Below, in pieces: positions 7,345-16,048 of a stretch of DNA of 35,016 bases. A program made the translations under genes and the position numbers. Origin of the DNA: Aquibacillus salsiterrae (lineage in GTDB: Bacteria; Bacillota; Bacilli; Bacillales; Amphibacillaceae); assembly GCF_028416595.1 (NCBI RefSeq), contig NZ_JAMQKC010000028.1:1-35016 (forward strand), given 5' to 3'. The notes under the pieces are model-generated. The model searched no databases. It was not told where the DNA came from and saw only the letters and a program-made list of their open reading frames with translations. How positions within the stretch are numbered: position 1 is the stretch's first letter; each line of letters starts with the position of its first letter.

Positions 7345-9165
7345 TTAGTTCGCATCCGCTACCTCAAACTGACTAAAATATAAATCGGCGTAGAATCCAT
7401 TTTGTTCAAGAAGCTGGTGATGCGTGCCTTGTTCGATAATATCCCCATGATTCATCACCAAAATCAAGTCGGCATCTTTAATTGTTGACAGGCGATGCGC
7501 AATAATAAAACTTGTTCGATTTTCCATTAACCTGTTCATCGCTTTTTGAATATGAAGCTCTGTTCGTGTATCGACACTACTTGTTGCTTCATCTAAAATT
7601 AGTATTTTAGGGTCTGAGATTATTGCCCTTGCAATCGTTAGCAGCTGTTTTTGACCATGCGAAAGATTGGTTGCATCTTGGCTTAAAACTGTGTCATATC
7701 CATCAGGTAGTTTTCGGATAAAATCATCGGCATACGCAGCACCTGCTGCTTGTTTGATTGCTTCATCAGTCGTTTCTTTTTTTCCATAGGCAATATTTTC
7801 ACGGATTGTTCCATGAAATAACCATGTATCCTGCAGTACCATCGCAAATAAACTACGTGCTTGCTCCCTCGATAATTGTTTTAAATCAATCCCATCAATT
7901 AATATTCGACCACTAGTTAAATCATAAAATCGCATCAGTAGATTGATTAACGTAGTCTTCCCTGCTCCAGTTGGACCAACGACGGCCACGGTTTGTCCTG
8001 CTTTAATATCAAGATGAATATCTTTCATCAACAACGAGTCCGCTTCATAGCCGAAACTGACATGTTCAAAGGTTACCCTTCCTTTGATAGCATCTAAATC
8101 GACAGGAGCATCTGTCTCTTTCTGTTCTTCTTCCTCGTCTAATAAATCAAAAACACGTTCAGCAGACGCAAGCGCATTCTGAATCATATTTGCAATACTT
8201 GCGACCTGCATCATCGGTTGGGTTATTTGTTTGGAATATTGGAGAAACGCTTGTACATTACCAATCAAAATACTACCATTCAGCACAAAGACCCCACCCA
8301 ATATACTGACAAATACAAAGCCTAAGTTCCCAACAAAATTCATCAACGGGAACATAATTCCTGAGATAAACTGTGCTTTTTGGCTAACTTTATATAAATC
8401 TTCATTCAGCTCATCAAACCGGGCAATCGACTGCGCTTCATAGCTATAAGCCTTAACAATCTGATGGCCAGAATACATTTCTTCCACATGACCGTTTAGT
8501 TTACCAAGGCCTTTTTGTTGCTGCTTGAAAAACGTTTGTGATTTTGAAAAAATAAAGCGAATAATCACAAAGCTAAGCGGAATCGTAAGGGCAAAGACAA
8601 TGGTTAATAACGGACTAATCACAAGCATCATTACAATAATTCCGACAACCGTTACAACAGAAGTAATGATTTGCGTTAACCCTTGCTGAAATGAATTGTT
8701 AATATTATCAATATCATTGACAGCTCTACTTAATAGGTCTCCATGCGAATGCTGATCGAAATAACGTGTCGGCAGTTTAGCCAATTTATTGTTAACCTCT
8801 TTTCGTAGTGAGGCAACTGCTCGCTGCGAAACTCCGGCCATTAAATACACTTGCAAGAATGAAAATAACGATGACAGGATATAAAGCACGATTAAAAAGA
8901 TTACTAGTTGACCAAGATAGCCAAAATTGACCGCTGTATTGGTCGTTACACTATCAAATATAGAAGTGGTTGCATTCCCTAACACCTTTGGACTATACAC
9001 ATTAAATAAGGTCGAAATAATGCTAGCAATCACAACCACGATTAGGATTTTCCAATCAGGTTTTAAGTAGTGTGCAAGACGGATAAATGTTCCTTTAACA
9101 TCTCTAGGTTTGTTAAGCTGGTTCTGTCCGTTTGGAGAAGTAACAATTTTTTCTTTTTCACTCAT
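7345..9165 (-). CDS. ABC exporter half-transporter, catalytic partner (YfiC-like)
   Basis: A 606-residue membrane-ATPase fusion, one half of a heterodimeric exporter for drugs, lipids or peptides. The N-terminal domain (about residues 35-330) has six membrane segments; the nucleotide-binding domain follows. Walker A is GPTGAGKT at 397-404, Walker B ends in Asp525-Glu526 (ILILDEATSS) and the switch His is 557 (IIAHRLS), so its own ATP site is catalytically complete. The signature motif is the non-standard LSHGQ at 501-505. That pattern complements the partner gene exactly. Its start overlaps the partner stop by four bases (ATGA), indicating translational coupling. Length and pairing match B. 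subtilis YfiC with YfiB (604 and 573 residues, from memory). The transported substrate is unknown. Confidence 0.9.
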   Translation of the reverse strand: MSEKEKIVTSPNGQNQLNKPRDVKGTFIRLAHYLKPDWKILIVVVIASIISTLFNVYSPKVLGNATTSIFDSVTTNTAVNFGYLGQLVIFLIVLYILSSLFSFLQVYLMAGVSQRAVASLRKEVNNKLAKLPTRYFDQHSHGDLLSRAVNDIDNINNSFQQGLTQIITSVVTVVGIIVMMLVISPLLTIVFALTIPLSFVIIRFIFSKSQTFFKQQQKGLGKLNGHVEEMYSGHQIVKAYSYEAQSIARFDELNEDLYKVSQKAQFISGIMFPLMNFVGNLGFVFVSILGGVFVLNGSILIGNVQAFLQYSKQITQPMMQVASIANMIQNALASAERVFDLLDEEEEQKETDAPVDLDAIKGRVTFEHVSFGYEADSLLMKDIHLDIKAGQTVAVVGPTGAGKTTLINLLMRFYDLTSGRILIDGIDLKQLSREQARSLFAMVLQDTWLFHGTIRENIAYGKKETTDEAIKQAAGAAYADDFIRKLPDGYDTVLSQDATNLSHGQKQLLTIARAIISDPKILILDEATSSVDTRTELHIQKAMNRLMENRTSFIIAHRLSTIKDADLILVMNHGDIIEQGTHHQLLEQNGFYADLYFSQFEVADAN

Positions 9166-10886
9166 GATACTTCTCCCTCCATTTTTTGTGATTCGATAAT
9201 CTCTTGGTAAACAGTATTTGTTTCTTTCAAATAATCGTGCGTCCCTATCCCAACAATTTTCCCTTCGTTTAACACAATTATTTGGTCCGCGTCCATGACA
9301 GAGTTAATCCGCTGGCCGACAATAATGATGGTTGCCTCTATTTTTTCCTTTAACATCCGCCTTAATTTCGCGTCTGTTTTATAATCCAACGCGGAAAAAC
9401 TATCGTCGAAAATAAAGATGTCTGGGTTACGAACAAGTGCTCGCGCAATTGACAAACGTTGCTTTTGACCGCCAGATAAATTGGCTCCAGCCTGATTGAG
9501 CGCAGTATCAATTCCTTGTTCCTTTTCCTGCACAAATTCAAGCGCTTGGGCAATCGTAAGTGCTTCGATGATTTCAGCTTCTGTTGCCGTTTTTTTACCG
9601 AGTCGGATATTTTCCGCTATCGTCCCGCTAAATAAGGAAGCTTTCTGCGGGACATAGCCAATCTTTGCGCGTAATTCGTGTTGTTTCCACTCGCGGACAT
9701 CAATCCCTTCGACTAGGACATGCCCCTCATCGGGATTGAAAAAACGTGGAATCAACTGGACGAGTGTTGATTTTCCTGAGCCAGTACTCCCAATAATTGC
9801 AGTTGTTTGACCAGGAATTACCTCAAATGAAATAGCTTCAACTGCAGCTTTCTCTGCTCCTTGATAGCGATACGAAACATTTTTGAATTGGATATGGCCT
9901 TTTGGTGTTACCTGTTTACTAGATTCGTCAGGGTCTTTGACTGTTGCCTCTTCTTGTAAAACCTCACCAATTCGTTTGGCAGATGCTTGGGCACGCGGAA
10001 TCATCATAAAGGCAAACGATAGCATCACAAATGCCATAAAGATCATTAATGCATATTGTAAGAAGGCCATCATATTCCCAACCTGTGTCATACCTTGATC
10101 AATTCGAATTGCTCCGAACCAGATAATTGCAATGTTCGTCAAGTTCATAATAATTTGCAAAAAAGGAAACAGCAATGCCATCGTTTGATTAACCTTTATC
10201 CCTGTGTCTCGGAACTCCTCATTCGCCTTGTTAAACCGCTTTTTTTCGTAACTCACTTGGTTAAAGGCACGAATGACACGCGTTCCAGTCAAGCTTTCTC
10301 TTATTACTAAATTTAAGCGATCTGTCTTCTCTTGGAGGATAGCAAAAAGGGGCATCGCTCTTTTGTTAATTAGGGCAATGATTATTACAAGTAACGGTAA
10401 AGCAACAAGAAAAATCAAGCTTAGTTTCGGTTCACGGCTCACCGCTAAGATTATCCCACCAACTAGCATTAGTGGTGCTCGGGTTGCCATCCCTAACAGC
10501 ATTTGCAAAACATCTTGGACTTGCTTAATGTCATTAGTTGTTCTCGTAATGAGCGACGCCGGTCCAAATTTATTCATCGTTTCAACCGAGAACTGCTCTA
10601 CACTAACAAACAATCCACGCCGGACGTCTCTACCAAACCCGACTGCGATTTTAGAAGAAACATAACTACTAGTTATTGTGACAATAATCGCTAAAATACT
10701 CAATACTAACATCATGCCACCAGTCATTAGGATGTAAGCAATATCTGAATTGACAATCCCAATGTCAACTACGTTTGCCATTAACGTTGGGATATACAAC
10801 TCAAACAAGGTGCCCGCTAGCGTTAGAGCGATTACAATAACAATCAGCCACTTATAGGGCTTTAAATAGTTTAAAACAGTATGCAT
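9162..10886 (-). CDS. ABC exporter half-transporter, degenerate-site partner (YfiB-like)
   Basis: The first gene of the two-gene exporter operon encodes 574 residues: six membrane segments (about residues 12-300) and a nucleotide-binding domain. Walker A is GSTGSGKST at 366-374 and the signature LSGGQ at 470-474 is canonical. The residue after the Walker B Asp494 is Asp495 instead of the catalytic Glu (FIFDDS), and the switch His is replaced by Gln525 (IVGQRIN). This half can therefore bind ATP but probably not hydrolyse it well, and it lends a good signature motif to the partner's site. This asymmetry is typical of heterodimeric exporters such as BmrCD or TM287/288. The ATG at 10884-10886 has AAAGAGTG seven bases upstream. 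Confidence 0.9.
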   Translation of the reverse strand: MHTVLNYLKPYKWLIVIVIALTLAGTLFELYIPTLMANVVDIGIVNSDIAYILMTGGMMLVLSILAIIVTITSSYVSSKIAVGFGRDVRRGLFVSVEQFSVETMNKFGPASLITRTTNDIKQVQDVLQMLLGMATRAPLMLVGGIILAVSREPKLSLIFLVALPLLVIIIALINKRAMPLFAILQEKTDRLNLVIRESLTGTRVIRAFNQVSYEKKRFNKANEEFRDTGIKVNQTMALLFPFLQIIMNLTNIAIIWFGAIRIDQGMTQVGNMMAFLQYALMIFMAFVMLSFAFMMIPRAQASAKRIGEVLQEEATVKDPDESSKQVTPKGHIQFKNVSYRYQGAEKAAVEAISFEVIPGQTTAIIGSTGSGKSTLVQLIPRFFNPDEGHVLVEGIDVREWKQHELRAKIGYVPQKASLFSGTIAENIRLGKKTATEAEIIEALTIAQALEFVQEKEQGIDTALNQAGANLSGGQKQRLSIARALVRNPDIFIFDDSFSALDYKTDAKLRRMLKEKIEATIIIVGQRINSVMDADQIIVLNEGKIVGIGTHDYLKETNTVYQEIIESQKMEGEVS

Positions 10887-11060
10887 AGTGGAACACTCTT
10901 TTCTTTTTTAGTCAATATTACTAATCTAAATGTTTGGAACAAAATGGTAACAAGAGTTCTCTTCTATTTTACTTCGAGCCTTTGATTAAAACAACAATGT
11001 TTTTAACCGACTAATCGCAAAAAATTCTATTCTATCATTCGAACAACTTTCTTATCTATT

Positions 11061-11095
11061 AAAAAATCGACAAGTAGCCTATTGCACTTGTCGAT
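11061..11095 (-). terminator. Terminator of the lyase-importer operon
   Basis: ATCGACAAGT (11066-11075) and ACTTGTCGAT (11086-11095) form a perfect 10-bp stem with a 10-nt loop. On the minus strand it is followed by TTTTTT. It begins 27 bp after the last permease stop. Confidence 0.92.
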
Positions 11096-11121
11096 CATCA
11101 CCTTATTCCACTAGTTACCTA

Positions 11122-11934
11122 TCACTTCATTCCCGTTAGGACAATTCCTTTAATTATTTGTTTTTGGAAGAACAAGAAAACAATGATTAGTGGGATGACG
11201 GAGATGGTAGCGCCCGCCATAATTAGTTCCCAGTACTCTTGATTTTCACTCGAGAAAAAGGCAAGGCCTACCGGTAGTGTACGCATCCCTGTTGACTCGA
11301 TAACAAGTAGGGGCCACAAAAATGCATTCCAGTTTCCTAAGAAGGAAAATATACAAAGTGCCGATAATGCTGGTCGCACCTGAGGAATTGCAACCTTTAC
11401 AAAAATACCAAATTCACGCATACCGTCAATTCGTGCAGCATCCAACAAATCATCAGGGATGGATTCCATAAACTGGCGCATTAAAAAAATACCAAATGCT
11501 GAAATAACCCCTGGAAACATAATGCCCCAATAACTATCGACCCAACCAAACTCCGTTGACATCATATACCAAGGAATAACCAACATCTCAGTTGGGATCA
11601 TTAACGTGCTTAAAATAGCAACAAAGATAATGTTTTTACCTGGGAAAGAGAATTTGGCAAGAATATAACCTACCAACGTGTCAAAAATCGCTACACTGAG
11701 CGTAGTAATAATTGCAATAATTAAACTGTTTAGGAACCATTTTAAAAATAATGTGTCCCCAATAATTTTTTGATAGTTTTGGATCGTTGGATTTTCCGGG
11801 ATGATATCCAATGTGAACACTTCTAGTGGTAGTTTAAATGATGTGGAGATCATCCATATAAAAGGAAAGAGCATGATTAGCGATCCGGCAGTAAGTAGGA
11901 AATAGACGAGAAAGCTTTTCCAACCTTTTTTCAT
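11122..11934 (-). CDS. CUT1-family ABC importer permease, MalG-like
   Basis: A 270-residue inner permease subunit with about six membrane segments. The cytoplasmic EAA loop that docks the ATPase reads DAARIDGMREFGIFVKVAIP around residues 177-196. The N-terminal hydrophobic segment followed by MISTSFK, and the C-terminal KGIVLTGMK, are characteristic of MalG-type proteins of the carbohydrate uptake family CUT1. It is last in the operon, 35 bp after its MalF-like partner, with GGGAGG eight bases before the ATG. No ATPase gene is present nearby, so a shared MsmX/MsmK-type ATPase encoded elsewhere is expected, as is usual in Bacillus CUT1 systems. The substrate is discussed under the lyase. Confidence 0.92.
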   Translation of the reverse strand: MKKGWKSFLVYFLLTAGSLIMLFPFIWMISTSFKLPLEVFTLDIIPENPTIQNYQKIIGDTLFLKWFLNSLIIAIITTLSVAIFDTLVGYILAKFSFPGKNIIFVAILSTLMIPTEMLVIPWYMMSTEFGWVDSYWGIMFPGVISAFGIFLMRQFMESIPDDLLDAARIDGMREFGIFVKVAIPQVRPALSALCIFSFLGNWNAFLWPLLVIESTGMRTLPVGLAFFSSENQEYWELIMAGATISVIPLIIVFLFFQKQIIKGIVLTGMK

Positions 11935-11969
11935 TATTCTCTTAACCTCCCATTCTATTCGTATTGTAA

Positions 11970-12899
11970 TTAATAATCAAAGCGCTTAGTAAGTACTTTC
12001 ATTTGGAATAATGTAATGAGAAAAATAATCAAGAATAGGATAACTGTTGCAGCGGAAGCATAACCCATCTCGAATTTTTGAAAGGCTAACTCGTAAATGT
12101 AATACACAATCGTCATCGTTGAGTTTAGTGGCCCTCCACCTGTCATGTTTTCAATTTGTGTAAAAGATTGCAAGAAACTTATCGTAGCAATAACTGCTGA
12201 AAAGACAATGGTTGGATTTAACAACGGAAGTGTAATTTTGCTTAATTTCTGCCAACCATTTGCCCCATCAATGTCAGCCGCCTCATAAAACATGTTCGGT
12301 ATATTTTCCAACCCCGCTAGAAAAATGACGATTTGAAAGCCAAGTCCTTGAAAGATTATAGTTCCGATTACTAAATAGATTGCTTGATTTGGGTCCTGCA
12401 AAAATAATTGCTTTTCAAACCCAAGGTTAAGTAATATATTGTTTAAGATGCCATTGTTCATAAGAATCCATTTAAAAATCCAACTAATTGCAACCGCGCT
12501 CGTGATGTAAGGGATAAAATAAATGACACGAAATAAACCAACAAACCGGTTAACTCGTTGCAGTAGTAAGGAAACAATTAAACCTAAAATCATTTGCCCA
12601 ATTACACCAACAAGTACATATATACCAGTGTTTTGTAGTGCACGGAGAAATACTTCGTCTTGAAATAAGGATGTATAGTTTGAAAGTCCAACAAACGGCT
12701 GCTCAGGCGATAAGATTTTCCATTCATGAAAGCCAACATTAAACGTGTATAGCATCGGAAGTAAGCGGATCGATAAAAAAAAGACGACCGGTACAAACAG
12801 ACAACTATAAATGAAGATATACTTTTGTTGCTTTAATGTTACATGTCTCTTTTTAGTTCTTTTAGGCTCAACCTTTGTATTCAACTCCAGATTTGACAT
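11970..12899 (-). CDS. CUT1-family ABC importer permease, MalF-like
   Basis: A 309-residue permease subunit pairing with the MalG-like protein to form the membrane channel of the importer. There are six predicted membrane segments, the first at about residues 28-50 after a basic cytoplasmic N-terminus (KRTKKRHVTLKQQK). The EAA loop reads EAADIDGANGWQKLSKITLP around residues 207-226. The ATG at 12897-12899 follows a run of seven G four bases upstream. It is separated from the binding-protein gene by a hairpin that may reduce its expression relative to that gene. Confidence 0.92.
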   Translation of the reverse strand: MSNLELNTKVEPKRTKKRHVTLKQQKYIFIYSCLFVPVVFFLSIRLLPMLYTFNVGFHEWKILSPEQPFVGLSNYTSLFQDEVFLRALQNTGIYVLVGVIGQMILGLIVSLLLQRVNRFVGLFRVIYFIPYITSAVAISWIFKWILMNNGILNNILLNLGFEKQLFLQDPNQAIYLVIGTIIFQGLGFQIVIFLAGLENIPNMFYEAADIDGANGWQKLSKITLPLLNPTIVFSAVIATISFLQSFTQIENMTGGGPLNSTMTIVYYIYELAFQKFEMGYASAATVILFLIIFLITLFQMKVLTKRFDY

Positions 12900-12940
12900 G
12901 TTACCCCCCCTATAGTCTTTTTTCTTTTCCTATAAAAATA

Positions 12941-12970
12941 GAGAGACTAAAAGAGAAGTTTTAGTCTCTC
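12941..12970 (-). terminator. Hairpin between binding-protein and permease genes (partial terminator or mRNA stabiliser)
   Basis: GAGAGACTAAAA (12941-12952) and TTTTAGTCTCTC (12959-12970) form a perfect 12-bp stem with a 6-nt loop, 11 bp after the binding-protein stop. On the minus strand it is followed by TATTTTTAT, an imperfect T run. Such hairpins in importer operons usually keep the upstream binding-protein mRNA more abundant than the permease mRNA. Confidence 0.7.
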
Positions 12971-12980
12971 ACTCATTTAA

Positions 12981-14318
12981 TTATTCACGATTTTCCCAAT
13001 ATTCATCGAAGAGTTGTTGTGTTTTATCAACTAGCTCTTGATAGGCTTCTTCAATCGTCGCTTGTTCTAGTAATACTTTATCAGCAGCATTAGTAACTAA
13101 TTCTCTCTCTTCTTTTTCATCAACAAAGAAATGCGCATTTGCTACTGGAAGCTGCTTAATGAAAGGTCCTTTTAGTTCATCATTTAAATATTTATCCTGT
13201 AATGCAACATCTTGTTTAGCCGGTAATTCCCCGATTTCTTCAATCCAACGTTCCATTACTTCTTTACTCGTTAAAAATTCCAAAAATTTCGTTGCAGCTT
13301 CTAGCTTTTTGCCTTCAACACCGGCTACAATCCCATTTGTCCAAAACGATGCTTGTGTTGCTTCTTCCTTATAAGACGGTAATGGTGCTGTTCCATAATT
13401 TAAATCTGGTGCGTCATTTGCAAGTGTACCTAATCGGAACGAGCCATCAATATTCATTGCTGCATTACCTGTTTTAAATGCAGTCACGTCGTCATTATAG
13501 AAGTTTTGCTCACCGACTTTATGCTTTGTTGCAAGCTCCATCATAAAGCGGAATGCCTCAAGACCAGCATCTGTTTCATCCCAAAGAATTTCTTTACGGT
13601 CTTCACTAACGCCTTGACCACCAGCTTGATATACAAGGGCATCGCGGAACCAGTTGTGTAACTGACCACCAGGCTCAAAGGCCATACCTTCAGTAACTAA
13701 TTGGCCATTTTCATCACGTTCTGTTAACTGTTTAGCATAGCTCACCAGCTCATCCCATGTTTTTGGTGGGGCATCCAAGCCTGCTTTTTCAAATAAATCT
13801 TTATTATAGAACAACGCTAACGTTCTAACTGCAGTAGGAATTGTCCAATACTCCCCGTCAAGCTTTGTTGCATTAACTAATGGGAAAAATTCCTCCTCAA
13901 TAAATTCCGGTGAAAACGGGTCTTGTGGTAGCGGCTGCAAGAAGCCAGAATCGACATACTTTGGAACCCAACCATAATACAGATTTATCACATCTGGTCC
14001 ACGACCGGCTGGAACTAGTGTTGCAACTTTTTCGTTGTATTGCTCATATGGAAAATTTGTTTGCGTTACTTTAATGTTTGGATTTTGCTCTTCAAATTCT
14101 TTAATCAGTTCATCCATCAATTGAACCTTTGAATCGTAATTATATTGCCAATATTCAATTTCAACCACGTCATTCTCTGAGCCTTCCGAACCTGCTGTAC
14201 TTTCTGCATTATCTCCCTCAGATGAATCACCCGAGCCTGCTGTCTCTTCCCCGCCGCCTGAACACGCAGCTAGAAAAGCAAACAATACGAAAACAATCGT
14301 TACCATCCACTTTTTCAT
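12981..14318 (-). CDS. Extracellular solute-binding lipoprotein, family 1 (CUT1 importer)
   Basis: A 445-residue lipoprotein that captures the substrate outside the membrane and delivers it to the two permeases. The signal peptide ends in the lipobox LAAC with Cys19 as the lipid-anchored residue. An acidic Ser/Gly-rich linker (about residues 20-48) follows. The mature domain shows the family 1 pattern, including VEIEYWQYN, FEEQNPNIKVTQTNFP, GRGPDVINLYYGWVP, LFYNKDLFEKAGLD and PPKTWDELVSYAKQLTERD, which places it with sugar-binding proteins of the MalE/MsmE type. It has an AAGGGGG site and lies 83 bp downstream of the lyase gene. Nothing in the sequence identifies the ligand, and the neighbouring lyase suggests it may not be a simple sugar. 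Confidence 0.92.
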   Translation of the reverse strand: MKKWMVTIVFVLFAFLAACSGGGEETAGSGDSSEGDNAESTAGSEGSENDVVEIEYWQYNYDSKVQLMDELIKEFEEQNPNIKVTQTNFPYEQYNEKVATLVPAGRGPDVINLYYGWVPKYVDSGFLQPLPQDPFSPEFIEEEFFPLVNATKLDGEYWTIPTAVRTLALFYNKDLFEKAGLDAPPKTWDELVSYAKQLTERDENGQLVTEGMAFEPGGQLHNWFRDALVYQAGGQGVSEDRKEILWDETDAGLEAFRFMMELATKHKVGEQNFYNDDVTAFKTGNAAMNIDGSFRLGTLANDAPDLNYGTAPLPSYKEEATQASFWTNGIVAGVEGKKLEAATKFLEFLTSKEVMERWIEEIGELPAKQDVALQDKYLNDELKGPFIKQLPVANAHFFVDEKEERELVTNAADKVLLEQATIEEAYQELVDKTQQLFDEYWENRE

Positions 14319-14401
14319 GCCTTTTCCCCCTTAAAGATTTATGTATATTAACCCATGAGATACATGGAAAAATACCTAGTAACAGGCAAATTGCTTTCCA
14401 T

Positions 14402-15859
14402 TTAATGTAACTTTAATTTTTCAGGATAACGCTGTAGCTGTTTATCCACTTGGTTGATAAAGCGATGTACCTCGTTAACTGACTTGCATGCCTTCTGATG
14501 TTGCCTACTTACCTCACTTTTACTCGGCCCACCTGTTACGGACCGAACCTGGACAAACTGGTTTGGATCAATCGCCAGTTTAAAGTCCTCGTCAGTAAGG
14601 TTTAAGGGTACATTTAGTTTTTTAGCTACTTGATTTACCATAGCAGCATTTCCATCTGCTAATGTTTGCTTCTCTTTCGTTAACTGTGTGACAAAGCTTG
14701 AGACAACCTGATGGGCAGTTCGAAATGGTAATTGATAATTACGAACTAATAGATCAGCTAGCTCTGTAACCGTAGAAAAACCATTAGCACACCGCTCATA
14801 AAGAATTTCTTTATTGACCTGCATACATGCTATGATCTCCGTTAGTAAATCATAAATTGTAACACTATTTTCAAACCCTTCAGCCAAGATTGGTTGAATG
14901 TCATCGCCAATGTCAACGATGTCACCAAATGGAACACTATGAGACATATAAGTAATGCCCTGTAGCCCACCAATCGCGCGACTAATTTGTGCCCGACAAT
15001 GTTCTAATGCTGACGGATTTCGTTTTTGCGGCATAATACTCGATGTTTGAACATGTTGTTCATCTAAAAGAATCCCATTTGTCTCATTCGTTGCTAAAAA
15101 TAAAAGATCATAGACAACTCGAGACAAAGTCGACAGCGAAATAGATAAAAAACTTGCTGCCTCTAGCATGTAATCATTTGCAGCTATTGCATCATAGGAA
15201 TTTTCAATTATCCCGTTAAATCCTAGCAGTTCTGCCATTCTACCCCGGTCAATTGGAAAACCGGTTGTACCTAATGCAGCTGCACCCATTGGTGATAAGT
15301 TTATTTTTTGATACAAATCTCGTCCTCGTTGTATATCACGGGCAAGATGTGCATTTATTGCTAGTAAGTAGTGGGCAAGGGTTGTTGGTTGGGCTTGTTG
15401 ATTGTGGGTATAGGCAGGCATAACTGTATCTTTATGTTTTTCTACTAAAGCTAGAATGACAGATTGCAAGCGTGTAATCCTTTTCATTACTGTATTGACT
15501 TGCTTTCGCCAACACATACGAAACATCGTCGCATCCATATCATTTCGGCTGAATGCAATATGGATATCGCCTACAATTTTTTTACCAAATTTTTCTTCTA
15601 ATTCTGCTTCTATCATAAAAAATAAATCTTCATATTGCGAATTATATGCTTGCTTGAAGGTTGGTTTTGTATGTAATTTCTGTAAATAGTCAACAATGGG
15701 GACTGCTTCTTCGACTTTTAAAAGATTTTGCTCTGTTAACATAATAATATGGGCAATGTTTACCTCGACAATATACGGAAAATAAAATTCATTCGTAAAA
15801 TCATAAGTAGGCTGCAAAATAGTTTTGATGTAAGTATCAGATCGAACCAACAAACTCAT
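14402..15859 (-). CDS. Fumarate-releasing C-N lyase of the argininosuccinate lyase superfamily (EDDS-lyase-like)
   Basis: A 485-residue aspartase/fumarase superfamily enzyme. These enzymes eliminate fumarate from an N-substituted aspartate and leave an amine. The superfamily signature is TSSIMPQKRNP around residues 272-282 with the catalytic Ser (273/274), and the conserved Thr-His pair is 151-152 in YTHNQQAQP. It is not an ordinary ArgH: the N-terminus lacks the KLWGGRF motif, and the SRNDQVATD motif is changed to SRNDMDATMFRM. The segments LQPTYDFTNEFY and VQTSSIMPQKRNPSALEH resemble, from memory, ethylenediamine-disuccinate lyase of Chelativorans. No argG is adjacent; instead it heads an operon with a CUT1 importer. 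The likely job is cleavage of an imported aspartate-type conjugate, which is inferred. The start is uncertain by a few codons because AAAGG touches the ATG; a TTG two codons later is possible. Confidence 0.8.
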   Translation of the reverse strand: MSLLVRSDTYIKTILQPTYDFTNEFYFPYIVEVNIAHIIMLTEQNLLKVEEAVPIVDYLQKLHTKPTFKQAYNSQYEDLFFMIEAELEEKFGKKIVGDIHIAFSRNDMDATMFRMCWRKQVNTVMKRITRLQSVILALVEKHKDTVMPAYTHNQQAQPTTLAHYLLAINAHLARDIQRGRDLYQKINLSPMGAAALGTTGFPIDRGRMAELLGFNGIIENSYDAIAANDYMLEAASFLSISLSTLSRVVYDLLFLATNETNGILLDEQHVQTSSIMPQKRNPSALEHCRAQISRAIGGLQGITYMSHSVPFGDIVDIGDDIQPILAEGFENSVTIYDLLTEIIACMQVNKEILYERCANGFSTVTELADLLVRNYQLPFRTAHQVVSSFVTQLTKEKQTLADGNAAMVNQVAKKLNVPLNLTDEDFKLAIDPNQFVQVRSVTGGPSKSEVSRQHQKACKSVNEVHRFINQVDKQLQRYPEKLKLH

Positions 15860-15901
15860 CCTTTCTCTTTACAAAACAACAGATTTATTCACTTTATTCC
15901 A

Positions 15902-15930
15902 ATTATACCCTTTATATAAGATTATGTCCT
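15902..15930 (-). promoter_or_regulatory. Sigma-A promoter of the lyase-importer operon
   Basis: On the minus strand AGGACA (15930-15925) and TATAAT (15907-15902) are separated by 17 bp, upstream of the lyase start at 15859. The -10 is perfect and the -35 matches four of six positions. No repressor gene or clear operator was found nearby. Confidence 0.7.
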
Positions 15931-15985
15931 GATAAGAAACTTCATGAACAATAACTTAACACAAACAATTTATTGAGCAAAAAGT

Positions 15986-16014
15986 TTTACATGATTGTTC
16001 GTTTTGATTATGAT
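15986..16014 (+). promoter_or_regulatory. Sigma-A promoter of the Old Yellow Enzyme gene
   Basis: TTTACA (15986-15991) and TATGAT (16009-16014) are separated by 17 bp and lie 35 bp before the preferred ATG at 16049. It is divergent from the lyase promoter, with 55 bp between the two -35 boxes. Confidence 0.7.
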
Positions 16015-16048
16015 TACTTTTAGACTTTTTTTTAGGAGGAAAAGAATA

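Noticed and set aside
14402-15859. Genuine argininosuccinate lyase (ArgH)
   Set aside because: It lacks the N-terminal KLWGGRF motif, has an altered SRND motif, and lies in an importer operon without argG.
15995-16048. N-terminal extension of the Old Yellow Enzyme protein
   Set aside because: No ribosome binding site, overlap with the promoter, and a sequence unlike the family; the ATG at 16049 has a strong site.
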